NCBI GenBank assembly: GCA_964460665.1
Contig: CAYWSL010000008.1
Span: 6,236 to 70,235 of the forward strand
Source of the DNA: K23-9 sp964460665
Lineage (GTDB): Bacteria > Planctomycetota > Planctomycetia > Pirellulales > Pirellulaceae
Reading direction: 5' to 3'
DNA length: 64,000 nucleotides
Of this stretch, positions 18,080 to 26,913 are shown in pieces. How positions within the stretch are numbered: position 1 is the first letter of the stretch; each line of letters opens with the position of its first letter. Position numbers and translations under genes: made by a program. Below the pieces are notes generated by a model. It worked only from the letters and a program-made list of their open reading frames with translations. It did not search any database and was not told the DNA's origin.

Positions 18080-19462
18080 CGCGCGGCCGATGAGAGCTTC
18101 TAAGTTAGCGAAAAATTCTGGGTACGTCTTTCCTGTGCACGATGGATTTAGAATTTTCACGCCTGGCACTCGTAACCCGGCCAGGCAAAGTGACATGGCC
18201 ATGCGATGATCATGATACGTCTCTAGCGTCGCGCCGGTCGGCGTGGCAGGCGGATGAATGGTCAGGCCGTCTTCATGTTCGTCGACCTGGGCACCAAGTT
18301 TGCGTAGTTCGGTTGCCAAGTCACCAATGCGGTCGGTTTCTTTGAATCGATTGTGGGCTACCCCACGAACACGCGTTGGTCCGTTGGCGAACAACGCGAC
18401 GACGCTAAGCGTCTGCACGGTGTCACTGATCCGGTTCATGTCAACATCCACACCGTTTGTCGCGCGGCCAATGACACGAATTGAGTCTTCGTTGTACTGG
18501 ACTTCGCACCCCATCGATTCCAGGACACTGCAAAAGCCAACGTCGCCCTGCATGGCACCCTTGTGCAAGCCGTTGACAGTGATGTCGCCACCAGTGATCG
18601 CCGCTGTCGCCCAGAAGTAACTGGCTGCCGATGCATCGGGTTCAATGTCGTATTGGATACTGCGATAAGTGTCGCCGCCGACCGCCACCCCCAATGATTC
18701 GCCAGTTTCCGATTCATTGTCTAGTGAATGCAGTTGCACTGATGCCCCGAACGACTGCATCACTCGAGCTGTCATTTCGACGTAGGGGATCGAAACCAGT
18801 TCACCACGCACGTCAATCATCGTTGGCGCGGATCGAATGGGGGCGGCCATCATCAGCCCGCTTAAATATTGACTGCTAACGCTACCTGCGACATCAATGC
18901 GATTGCCCGACCAGCCGTCAGAGTGAATCAACACGGGGGGGCAACCCTGCGGTGATTGAGCTTCGATGGTGCCTTGCTGAACCGGTTTCAAAGCATCAAC
19001 CAGATCGGCGATGGGACGCTGGTGCATTCGCGGAACGCCATGCAACTGATAGCATCCACCAGCCGCCGATAAGGCGGCGGTCAAAAATCGAACCGTCGTA
19101 CCACTGTTGGCAATAAATAGATCGATTCGCGAGTCGCTTGCGGACTTAGATTCCCGTTTGGAAGCGTCCACGACCAGCGTCCGGCCTCCATCGTGCAGAT
19201 CAACTTGGACTCCCAAGGAACGCACAGCTTCAATCATCACTTCGGTGTCTTCGCTACGAAGTGCACCGGTTAGTTTCGATGTCCCGTCGGCAAAGGCGGC
19301 GCAGATCAACGCGCGATTGGTCAGGCTCTTGCTACCGGGGGGACGGATCGCACCGGAAACGGGACCTCCAGGAATCACTTCCACAACGGCAGTGTCGCGT
19401 GGTGTATCGGACTGCGATTGGGTTTCGTTTTTGTGGTCGTCTTGCGGAGCGGAGTTGGCCAT
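18065..19462 (-). CDS. aroA: 3-phosphoshikimate 1-carboxyvinyltransferase (EPSP synthase)
   Basis: The enzyme transfers enolpyruvyl from PEP to shikimate-3-phosphate, the sixth shikimate pathway step and the glyphosate target. The 465-residue protein shows the substrate-binding PGSKSLTNRALICAAF near residue 40, NSGTTVRFLTAALS near 125, MHQRPIADLVDAL near 150 and the C-terminal DHRMAMSLCLAGL. About 30 N-terminal residues (rich in Asp, Gln, Ser, Thr) precede the usual start. The last residues (HHWA) and the stop codon are encoded in a 16-bp tandem repeat, so the C-terminus may vary between strains. It is apparently monocistronic; the next gene lies 18 bp upstream on the same strand. Confidence 0.96.
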   Translation of the reverse strand: MANSAPQDDHKNETQSQSDTPRDTAVVEVIPGGPVSGAIRPPGSKSLTNRALICAAFADGTSKLTGALRSEDTEVMIEAVRSLGVQVDLHDGGRTLVVDASKRESKSASDSRIDLFIANSGTTVRFLTAALSAAGGCYQLHGVPRMHQRPIADLVDALKPVQQGTIEAQSPQGCPPVLIHSDGWSGNRIDVAGSVSSQYLSGLMMAAPIRSAPTMIDVRGELVSIPYVEMTARVMQSFGASVQLHSLDNESETGESLGVAVGGDTYRSIQYDIEPDASAASYFWATAAITGGDITVNGLHKGAMQGDVGFCSVLESMGCEVQYNEDSIRVIGRATNGVDVDMNRISDTVQTLSVVALFANGPTRVRGVAHNRFKETDRIGDLATELRKLGAQVDEHEDGLTIHPPATPTGATLETYHDHRMAMSLCLAGLRVPGVKILNPSCTGKTYPEFFANLEALIGRAHHWA

Positions 19463-19480
19463 CGTTTTGTCAGCGTGTCA

Positions 19481-19765
19481 TCAATCGATCGAAGAGACAG
19501 CGGCGGAGTGGTTGTTTCCAGGTAGGGCCAGTGCGCCCACGATCATGCACGCAAGTGTGAGAGTGTGGATCAACCAAACGTCGTCGCAGTAAATAACGGT
19601 TCGCAACGTCACGATGGTAATCACAACCAAAGTGAGCAAGAATTGACGCTCGGCTCGTCGCGCCTCGGCCCCACAGCAGATCTTGCTCCAAATGAGCGCC
19701 CAAATGCCGAGTAGCGGAAGAACGACAGCATCTAGTATTCCGACACATTCGGGAAGATCCGGCAT
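19481..19765 (-). CDS. Small membrane protein of unknown function
   Basis: A 94-residue protein with about three hydrophobic segments (ILDAVVLPLLGIWALIWSKI, FLLTLVVITIVTLRTVIYC and LIHTLTLACMIVGALAL). It starts MPDLPECVG. It sits immediately upstream of aroA on the same strand with 18 bp between, consistent with co-transcription. I do not recognise the family; the charge pattern and hydrophobic periodicity support a real gene. Confidence 0.65.
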   Translation of the reverse strand: MPDLPECVGILDAVVLPLLGIWALIWSKICCGAEARRAERQFLLTLVVITIVTLRTVIYCDDVWLIHTLTLACMIVGALALPGNNHSAAVSSID

Positions 19766-20112
19766 ATTTGAACCCTTGCTGATTCGTGGTTGAGCCCGCG
19801 AAAAACGGGGATGACGTGAAAAGGATGCGGCCCGCTAATTGCTTGGGCGGCAAGATTTTGTCGCAGTTTCGTCGCGGTCGGCGAAAGGCGAAACTTGAGC
19901 GAATTTTCTGGAAAGGGCCGGATTCGTCGCGAAACATGCCCGTGAAACTGCCGTGCGGCCGCAGTGTTACCACAAGCCAACAATCGTCAAAGCTTTCCTC
20001 AAGGATCCATTTTCCCTAACCGATACGAACGGATAAGGCTGGTCTTCGTGCCCGAGATAGTGCAGACGAACCAAGGATGCAAGCGAAACAAAGAGATCGC
20101 GAAACGGAAAAG
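19766..20112. other. Intergenic region without a supported gene
   Basis: About 350 bp between the divergent small membrane protein and the lipoprotein gene. Open frames here have atypical composition and no family resemblance. Promoters for both neighbours are expected, but I cannot place them with confidence. Confidence 0.5.
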
Positions 20113-20670
20113 ATGATGGCTATCAAGATCGATCAAAACGCAGCTGTCCCTCAGCAAGCAAGCAGATTCGTTTCACCAGTGCGCATACCTTCGGTGATCG
20201 TTGCTCTGTTGTGTGGCCTGATGTTGATTTCGCTGGCAGGCTGTCGGTTGTGCGACAACAGCGAGGACTTTGCCTACCCAACCTATGGTGGGGCATGGCA
20301 ACGAACGGTGCGTGACAGTGGTCGCGTTGGTAGTGTGTTTGATCCAGCCGGCGCGCGTTCTTCAACACTGGTTGGTCGTGACACGACAGAACCAGTTGAC
20401 GAGCAACTGCGGCGGCTTCGAGGGACAAACGAAGAGGAGAAGAAAGAACGCCCTGAGAACATGTTCAGAGACGAAGACGAAGACGAAGACGAAGATACTG
20501 ACACAGACGGCGCGGAAGATCTGCCACCACCACGAGAATCCCTGGAAGATGGCAGTCTAGAAGACGGCGAAGATCCAAAGCTAGAAGAGGAGAAACGCAA
20601 GCTTCGCGAGGAGTCGTTCGAGAGTATCAAAGTGATCGAAGGTGAGCCGCTTCCACCACTACTACGATAG
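20113..20670 (+). CDS. Putative lipoprotein with acidic repeat
   Basis: From the ATG at 20113 this is 185 residues. A signal peptide with hydrophobic core VIVALLCGLMLISLAGC ends in a lipobox (L-A-G-C), so the mature protein should be lipid anchored at Cys. The mature part has no recognised domain. It contains an Asp/Glu run (about residues 117-130, made of a GACGAA codon repeat) and a charged C-terminal helix with many Glu, Lys and Arg. It is followed by apt on the same strand after 135 bp. The function is unknown. Confidence 0.7.
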   Translation: MMAIKIDQNAAVPQQASRFVSPVRIPSVIVALLCGLMLISLAGCRLCDNSEDFAYPTYGGAWQRTVRDSGRVGSVFDPAGARSSTLVGRDTTEPVDEQLRRLRGTNEEEKKERPENMFRDEDEDEDEDTDTDGAEDLPPPRESLEDGSLEDGEDPKLEEEKRKLREESFESIKVIEGEPLPPLLR

Positions 20671-20805
20671 TTCGCGGGTTGTAGCGGCGTGTTTCACACC
20701 TTGAATTGGCGGGCTCTTCCAAGAGGCTTTGTGCTGGCTTAGTCTGTTCCGTGGGGAAACGCTCTGTTTTCTCGCTTACAGAACCATCACCACGGACTGC
20801 CAACG

Positions 20806-21360
20806 ATGATCGATTTACGCCGTTTTGTGCGCGACATTCCTGACTATCCCAAACCGGGAATTCTGTTTCGCGACATCACGCCGCTCTTGGCTGATCCGGA
20901 AGCTCTTGCTGCTGCCGCCGAGGCGCTCGCCAAGCCCTTTGAAGACATGGACATTGACATCGTCGCGGCAGCTGAAGCACGTGGCTTCATTTTTGCGGCG
21001 CCGATGGCGATGAAACTGGGGGCGGGATTCGTGCCGATTCGCAAACCTGGCAAGTTGCCGTTCAAGTTCCATTCGTTCGCTTACGAATTGGAATATGGCA
21101 GTGACGAACTGCAAATGCACGTCGACGGTGTCAAACCAGGTCAACGTGTTGTGATCGTCGACGACTTGTTGGCCACAGGCGGAACGATGGAAGCGTGCTG
21201 CCGACTGCTGGAGAAGTGCGACGCGGAAATCGTCGGCTGTTCATTCTTGATTCACTTGGCACCGCTAGGCGGTCACGCACGCCTCAGTCCTTATGACGTG
21301 CACTCAGTGATTCGCTACGACCAAGATGATCAAGAAGCAGAGCTGAGCATTCAGAATTAG
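20806..21360 (+). CDS. apt: Adenine phosphoribosyltransferase
   Basis: Apt salvages adenine with PRPP to give AMP. The 184-residue protein begins with the typical RDIPDYPKPGILFRDITPLL, has AAAEARGFIFAAPMA near residue 55 and the PRPP-binding loop VVIVDDLLATGGTMEACC near residue 120. Length and order match the family exactly. It is a single gene with 135 bp upstream and a convergent PilZ-like gene downstream. Confidence 0.96.
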   Translation: MIDLRRFVRDIPDYPKPGILFRDITPLLADPEALAAAAEALAKPFEDMDIDIVAAAEARGFIFAAPMAMKLGAGFVPIRKPGKLPFKFHSFAYELEYGSDELQMHVDGVKPGQRVVIVDDLLATGGTMEACCRLLEKCDAEIVGCSFLIHLAPLGGHARLSPYDVHSVIRYDQDDQEAELSIQN

Positions 21361-21411
21361 TTCGTAGGACAGGTCCTGGCCGACGAGCCTCAGACGCCGA
21401 TCGGTCGTGCG

Positions 21412-21924
21412 CTAGTTGGTTGCTGAGTCCGCGTTTTTCAGGAACCACCCGAACGCTTCTTGAATGCGGTCAGATGTTCCCAGAGTATCGCCCAGGCCAG
21501 GCATTGCCATCGCGCAGAACAAGATCAAAACGAATCCGCCAAAAACAACGGCAGCGTTGTCGCTGGTCTGCTGGCCGGGGCGGCCAAACGAAAACCAACC
21601 CGCTTTTTTGATCGGTTCAGGCTTAGTGAGATCGGCGATCTTCTTCAGTCCCAGACGGTAGTAGCCGCCTTTCTGCTTCTCTGAGCGGACGATTTCTACT
21701 TCAACAGTCGTGCCGTCGAATTTCATTCGCATGACTTGCCCAGGCTTCAGTTTTCTTGCATGGCTTGATTTGATCATCACCCCGTAGCCAGTCACCGAGG
21801 TTTCCAACACGACGGCGCGGACTTTTTTCCGGCCGATCGAGATCATCGCAACCTTCTCTTCACCTTCAATCGCGCATCGGAAGAACCTACGAGAATCGGG
21901 GTCTTCTTGTTTGTAGGATTCCAT
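21412..21924 (-). CDS. PilZ-like domain protein with C-terminal membrane segment
   Basis: From the ATG at 21924, preceded by GAGGA, the protein has 170 residues. Residues about 10-100 look like a PilZ domain: an R-R-F-F-R-C segment near residue 11 followed by VVLETSVTGYGVMIKS, similar to the (D/N)-x-S-x2-G element that binds cyclic di-GMP. Here the Asp/Asn position is Glu-Thr-Ser, so binding is not assured. A hydrophobic helix near residues 130-147 (AAVVFGGFVLILFCAMAMPG) could anchor it in the membrane. It is convergent with apt. Confidence 0.65.
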   Translation of the reverse strand: MESYKQEDPDSRRFFRCAIEGEEKVAMISIGRKKVRAVVLETSVTGYGVMIKSSHARKLKPGQVMRMKFDGTTVEVEIVRSEKQKGGYYRLGLKKIADLTKPEPIKKAGWFSFGRPGQQTSDNAAVVFGGFVLILFCAMAMPGLGDTLGTSDRIQEAFGWFLKNADSATN

Positions 21925-22292
21925 GTGTTGTTTCCTCACACTCTGCCCGTTGAGCGAGCCTTTTGTCGTTGTAACGTTTGGGAAGTACACGAAAACTTAG
22001 AAGCTCCGTTAAATGATGCGTCTGGAGACAGGTGCGAAATAGGAAAATCCCTCCCAGCAGCACTTGTCGCGTTCAGGATGCACCAGTCCTGCGGATTACG
22101 TGCACGCTGGCTCTTGCAAGCATTCGTCTATTGGCACTCTACGGGAACTTTGACGGCTGAACCGCTTAGACGGAATATTCCTGTTCTAAGGTGTCGATCA
22201 GCATCGATACAGCTACGTCATTCGTGCGGCGAGCTCCCGTTACGCCCGCGATGAATGCGGACACCAAGCCATGGGAAAATGATCTTATCCTG
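21925..22292. other. Intergenic region upstream of the cytochrome-porin operon
   Basis: About 370 bp between divergent genes. Open frames here do not look coding. The promoter of the cytochrome operon is expected here, but no convincing box pair or operator can be named. Confidence 0.45.
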
Positions 22293-24395
22293 ATGCGACC
22301 TTTTTGTACGACAGTCGTTCTTCTGTTGTCTGCTCTACCGTTCTGTAGTGAAGTGGTCGGGCAATATCCGCTTGGTGCGCCCGTTGTAAACCCAGCGACA
22401 AATCCGCATGCCTATCCGGCGCAGCTGAACCCGCACGCTTTTCCCGGTCATTACAACGGCCCCGGGACCAGAGACGGATCAGTGCCGCGTTTTCATATCG
22501 CGGCGAAGCCAGATGGCGACGATTTGCTCGGTGGCAAAGATCTACTAGGCGGCGATGACCTGCTAGGCGGCAAAGATCTGCTAGGTGGTGATGACTTGCT
22601 TGGCGGCGACAACCTACTGGGCGGCGACGATCTACTTGGTGGAGACAATTTGCTGGGCGGCGACTCCAAGAAGGCCGACGATCCGCTTAGTTCAATCGGG
22701 CCAGCTGCCGGAGACAAAGCGAAGAAGCCGCTGGCCAAGAAGAAGGATCCGCACGAAGACATCTGGACAGAGAATTGCTACCCGTCTGCAGAAACTTGTC
22801 GCAAGTGTCACCCGACGCAGTATAACCAGTGGCGCAGTAGTTCCCACGCGTATGCATCGATCTCGCCGATGTTCAATCGCTTTGAACAATCCATGCAGTT
22901 CTACACGAAAGGTACGGTGGGGCATTTCTGCCAGCGCTGCCATTCGCCGGTTGGTACTCAACTAAAGATTCCGCGTGCGTCCAGCATCTTGGATGCACCA
23001 CCGGTTGTTCGCGAAGGCGTCACTTGCGTGGCTTGTCACCGTGTCAACGAACACTACTGGCGTGGAAGCAACGGTGACCGCCGTATCGAACCAGGTAACA
23101 TCCATCAGCTAGTTCGTGGTGGATCCAACGGGGCACGTGTCGCGGCGGCCGTGGCGAATTCAAAGAAGCTAAAACTGAAACTATCCCCAAATGACAAGAG
23201 CCCTGGTCAACCGATGCACGCTGGTGCAGCGTTCTTCGAGCCTTTGACGAACAGCGACATGTGCGTCTCATGCCACCAAGTCGCGGTGCATCCTGGCATT
23301 TCGCTGGAAGTGGTTCACGCGCAGTATCGCGCCGGGCCAGCCGCGGCGCGGGGCGTGACTTGTCAGCAGTGCCACATGGGCGCCGTTCCGGGCAAGGCCG
23401 AGGGCTACGAACAGGCGCATATCGCCGAGATCAGTGGCAAGCCGTACGGTACACCACGCAAACAGTCTAACCACAATTTCTGGGGTCCCGGCTATTCGAT
23501 CGCGCACCCTGGAGTGTTTCCGCACAACCCAGACGCCAAGAAGTTCACACCTCGCCAGTGGCTGACGTTTGACTATCGCGCGGGCTGGGGCACGAAAGCC
23601 TTCGAAGCGAACGTACCGAAAGGCATGCACTTTCCCAAGCCGTGGGATACGACCGACGATCGTCGCGATGCAAGAAAAGTCATCGATGCAAACTTGGCCA
23701 AACTGCAAGAAAAACGCGCCGCTGGGATCATGACCTACCAAGCAGGCTTGCAGATCGGCAAACCGATCTACTACGGCCAGCCTCGAGCAGGACGCGGTTT
23801 GAAAGTTGGATTCAAGGTTAGCAATGTAAGCGATGGTCACAATATGCCCACCGGATCACTGGGAGCTCAACCGCAGCTGTGGTTGAACGTCGCTTTGATC
23901 AACCCCGACGGGAAGCGTGTCTGGGAAAGCGGTTACTTGGACCGTAACGGTGACCTAGCCGATATGCATTCAACCGAAGTCGCACTCGGTAGGATTCGCC
24001 GCGACAAAGATCTGTTCAACTTGCAAACCAAGTTCTTGATCAACAATGGTCTACGCGGCACCGATCGCGAAGCCGCTTTGCCGCTGAACTTTAGTGTTGA
24101 CCAATTGGTATTCCTGCGCCCGGGTGCTGTGCCAGTCAGCGTGCTGAATCACCCGCCGCTGATTCGCATGGAGGCGCATTCGATCGCGCCGCTGGACCAT
24201 CGCATCGCCAAGTACCACATTCCATCGACAGCTTTCAGCAAGCCTGGACCCTACCGCCTGAGTGTTCGGATGCGAAGCCGTACCGAACCAATTTACTTCA
24301 TGCGGCAGATTCAATCGACGCCCGACATGATTCGACGCATGAATGAAAACATGCTCGACCTTCGCCCCAGCAGTCATACGTTCCGGGTGAAGTAG
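22293..24395 (+). CDS. Secreted pentaheme c-type cytochrome
   Basis: The chosen start at 22293 gives 700 residues with a signal peptide (MRPFCTTVVLLLSALPFCSEVVGQ). An unusual linker of eight 6-residue units (DLLGG plus Asp or Lys) spans about residues 77-124. Five heme-binding motifs follow: C-R-K-C-H, C-Q-R-C-H, C-V-A-C-H, C-V-S-C-H and C-Q-Q-C-H, clustered in roughly residues 168-370, as in cytochrome c554-like proteins. The C-terminal 300 residues contain no further CxxCH and may be a beta-rich domain. The stop is 2 bp before the barrel protein gene, implying a single operon and a shared electron-transfer role (inference). Confidence 0.9.
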   Translation: MRPFCTTVVLLLSALPFCSEVVGQYPLGAPVVNPATNPHAYPAQLNPHAFPGHYNGPGTRDGSVPRFHIAAKPDGDDLLGGKDLLGGDDLLGGKDLLGGDDLLGGDNLLGGDDLLGGDNLLGGDSKKADDPLSSIGPAAGDKAKKPLAKKKDPHEDIWTENCYPSAETCRKCHPTQYNQWRSSSHAYASISPMFNRFEQSMQFYTKGTVGHFCQRCHSPVGTQLKIPRASSILDAPPVVREGVTCVACHRVNEHYWRGSNGDRRIEPGNIHQLVRGGSNGARVAAAVANSKKLKLKLSPNDKSPGQPMHAGAAFFEPLTNSDMCVSCHQVAVHPGISLEVVHAQYRAGPAAARGVTCQQCHMGAVPGKAEGYEQAHIAEISGKPYGTPRKQSNHNFWGPGYSIAHPGVFPHNPDAKKFTPRQWLTFDYRAGWGTKAFEANVPKGMHFPKPWDTTDDRRDARKVIDANLAKLQEKRAAGIMTYQAGLQIGKPIYYGQPRAGRGLKVGFKVSNVSDGHNMPTGSLGAQPQLWLNVALINPDGKRVWESGYLDRNGDLADMHSTEVALGRIRRDKDLFNLQTKFLINNGLRGTDREAALPLNFSVDQLVFLRPGAVPVSVLNHPPLIRMEAHSIAPLDHRIAKYHIPSTAFSKPGPYRLSVRMRSRTEPIYFMRQIQSTPDMIRRMNENMLDLRPSSHTFRVK
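22521..22664 (+). repeat. Eight-unit 18-bp coding repeat (DLLGGx)
   Basis: Eight consecutive 18-bp units encode D/N-L-L-G-G-D/K. Codons vary among units (CTC, CTA, CTG; GGT, GGC) while the residues stay fixed, which argues for selection on the peptide and not a recent expansion. Confidence 0.9.
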
Positions 24396-24397
24396 TC

Positions 24398-26527
24398 ATG
24401 GCATTGCGCGAAAACTGTATTCAAATCGAGATACGGCAGTTTACTGTCGTAGTTGCCCTTTGCATCGCCGCGTGCATCGTTGGCTCGATGCCTTCGATGG
24501 TACTTGCCCAGCAACCGAATGTATTCAATCCCTATGTAGGACAACCGCCTCCGCATGACCTTCAGAATTCGGAAGCGATTGATGGTTGGATACCGCATGG
24601 CCCCATCATGCATTCAACGCCGACGATTCCCACGACCGAGTTTAGCAAGGAACGGTTTCATCGTACGTTGTCAAAACTGCTTGCAGAATCGCTCAGCGAG
24701 GAAGAAAAACACGAAGCGGACCGCAAGGCAGCAATGAATGCAAGCGTCCTGAAAAATCGGGCCAAGCCGAAGCGATTGCCGATCCCGAAGTCAGCGATGA
24801 AGCCACGACCGATCGAGCTTGCCTTTCAAAAACAAAAAGCCCTGGACGCGACTGCCGGTCCTGCAGGTCCCGCTTCAGTTCCACGGACAACGTTTGATAC
24901 AGCGACTTTTGATCAATCTTTACAGAAATCGTTGCGATCGCTGGTGAAGATCGCGGGACATCAGCAACCACACACACACAACCCCGGCGGTGCCTGTTTA
25001 AGCTTGCCGGTTCGCCAAGCCATACCCGATAGGGATTTTCGCATGGCTGGACACCCTGAGCCTTCATCACAGAAAGAAAAGTCCAGCGAGTCATCTGCCC
25101 AGAAAGATAAGTCTCCGGCTAAGAAGAAGCCTGTCCCCTTCGATCAACCAAGCGGCCAAAGTCCAGGCTATTGTTACAACGACTTTTCACCAACCCCGAT
25201 TCCCGGCGCAGCTGGTCACTTCGATGCGCAACGTGAGTCTTGGGTCTATGATGCAAAGTCGGACGTGCGCACTCAAAAACCGTTGGTCGAACTTGGTCGA
25301 GAATGGTACGGCAACGGCATCACTCCAAACGGCTTGAACTGGTTCGGCGACACGAATTTGGTCCGGCCAAAGTTCTACGTGTACGGTGACTATCGTGTTG
25401 GCATCATCGGAGGCCGCAATGCCAATGGCCGGACGGATAACGTGTCTAAGCGTCTGAACCTGGATTTCGATTTTCAGTTGACCGACACCGATCGCTTCCA
25501 CATGTTCATCAACCCGCTGGAAGAGAACGGCCGCAACACTCGAATCGAATTGGTCGATGGTGACCTGCAGTCTCGTTCGGAGACTAACCTGACGCCGGCA
25601 ACGGGTTTCTACGAAGGTGACTTGGGCGTCTTGTTTGGGACTCTGCGGAATGAAACCTCACCGTTCGAGCTGCCGTTTACTGCTGGTTTGATCCCGCTGT
25701 TGTTCCAAAATGGTATCTGGATGGAAGACGCCGTCTCCGGAGCTGCCTTTGCCTTGCCCGCGCGGCACAGTCGCCTTCTGAACATCGCCAACATGGACAT
25801 TACGTTCTTTGCAGGTTTCGATGACATCGATTCGCCCGCGTTTGAAAGCGATAGCGCGGCACAGGTTTACGGGACCGCGGCGTTCATTGAAGCCTACGAT
25901 GGCTACATCGAAACTGGCTACGCGTTCTTGAACGAACGAAACAACGACGATTTGGACTATCACAACCTGACGGTCAGCTTCACTCGCCGCTACTTCGATC
26001 GGCTTAGCAACAGTGTCCGCCTGATTATCAACACTGGCCAAGACGCTGCTGTCGGGGATCGAACTGCGGACGGCGGAATCTTGCTGGTGGAAAACAGTCT
26101 GATCACGTCAAGGCCATTGACTTGGGTGCCCTACGCAAACTTCTTCTTCGGATGGGATCGACCACAGTCAGTCGCACGGGCGATAGGTTCTGGTGGATTG
26201 TTACGGAACACTGGTATCAATTTTCAGACCGACGGTGTGAACGGCTTTGCGTTCCTGGATGACACGGGTGCCGATACGACTGGCTTTGCGCTAGGCGTCG
26301 ACTTGATCGGAGATCAACTAGACCGTCAGTTGGTACTGGAGTTCGCGTACCAAACGCCGCACGCCAACAGCAACGCAAATGTCCCTGATGATCAGTTCGC
26401 ATTGGGCGGCCGCTACCAAATCAATTTGGACCACGCCAGCTTGATTCGATTCGACACCATGTATGGCTGGCGTCGCGGTTTGGAAGACATCTATGGCACG
26501 CGGTTGGAGTACCGCTGGAAATTCTAA
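24398..26527 (+). CDS. Large outer-membrane beta-barrel (porin-like) partner of the cytochrome
   Basis: A 709-residue exported protein with a signal peptide ending near VLAQ (residue 38). Residues 39-260 are a Pro/Lys/Gln-rich, possibly disordered periplasmic part. From about residue 290 to the end the protein alternates short polar and aromatic strands (for instance RLNLDFDFQLTDTDRFHMFI and LDYHNLTVSFTRRYF), and the final residues TRLEYRWKF end in Phe, the usual ending of an outer-membrane barrel. It lies 2 bp after the cytochrome gene. A porin-cytochrome conduit is inferred; no second, outer-surface cytochrome is adjacent. Confidence 0.8.
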   Translation: MALRENCIQIEIRQFTVVVALCIAACIVGSMPSMVLAQQPNVFNPYVGQPPPHDLQNSEAIDGWIPHGPIMHSTPTIPTTEFSKERFHRTLSKLLAESLSEEEKHEADRKAAMNASVLKNRAKPKRLPIPKSAMKPRPIELAFQKQKALDATAGPAGPASVPRTTFDTATFDQSLQKSLRSLVKIAGHQQPHTHNPGGACLSLPVRQAIPDRDFRMAGHPEPSSQKEKSSESSAQKDKSPAKKKPVPFDQPSGQSPGYCYNDFSPTPIPGAAGHFDAQRESWVYDAKSDVRTQKPLVELGREWYGNGITPNGLNWFGDTNLVRPKFYVYGDYRVGIIGGRNANGRTDNVSKRLNLDFDFQLTDTDRFHMFINPLEENGRNTRIELVDGDLQSRSETNLTPATGFYEGDLGVLFGTLRNETSPFELPFTAGLIPLLFQNGIWMEDAVSGAAFALPARHSRLLNIANMDITFFAGFDDIDSPAFESDSAAQVYGTAAFIEAYDGYIETGYAFLNERNNDDLDYHNLTVSFTRRYFDRLSNSVRLIINTGQDAAVGDRTADGGILLVENSLITSRPLTWVPYANFFFGWDRPQSVARAIGSGGLLRNTGINFQTDGVNGFAFLDDTGADTTGFALGVDLIGDQLDRQLVLEFAYQTPHANSNANVPDDQFALGGRYQINLDHASLIRFDTMYGWRRGLEDIYGTRLEYRWKF

Positions 26528-26913
26528 GCAGCGTAGTTCCCACCGCTTGGAAGCATCAAGGCGCTGGCCGTCGGTCGATTTGATTGACAGTCCTGAACAA
26601 AAAGGCCGCCGACCGGCGCCTTGATGCTTCCAAGCTCTGGCCAGCGGTCACAGTCGCGGAAATCTTTGGTGACCCGAAACGTCAGAGCGTCAGCGAGGGA
26701 CATTTCTGTACTGACCGCAGTCTCACGCTCGCGCTTTGGGTTACCGAGTGTTGTTGTGCGAAAGATTGGGGCGTTCACGGCAAAGTGCCGGAAGTCCCTC
26801 GGTTTGAAACACTGATTGATGTGGGTTTCGAAAGCAGACGCCCCACTTCGGGCCCTGATTTGATCTATCATGTCAGACTCGTTGCCCGCCTTGTTTCCCT
26901 CGAAGAGAATTTC
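26528..26913. repeat. Intergenic region with two palindromic elements
   Basis: Two inverted repeats fill this gap. The first has perfect 20-bp arms (26545-26564 and 26616-26635, 51-bp loop). The second is imperfect, pairing the GGTGACCCGAAACG side (starting 26668) with the GGGTTACC side (ending about 26745). No T-tract follows either, so a terminator is not favoured; a small palindromic repeat element is more likely. An in-frame upstream extension of the ThuA frame exists here but looks non-coding. Confidence 0.6.

Noticed and set aside
26545..26635. Intrinsic terminator after the porin-like gene
   Set aside because: The palindrome has a 51-bp loop and no T-tract, unlike the two clear terminators in the window.
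26584..26913. TTG start 110 codons upstream for the ThuA-like protein
   Set aside because: The extension covers palindromic intergenic DNA; the ATG at 26914 precedes a clean signal peptide.
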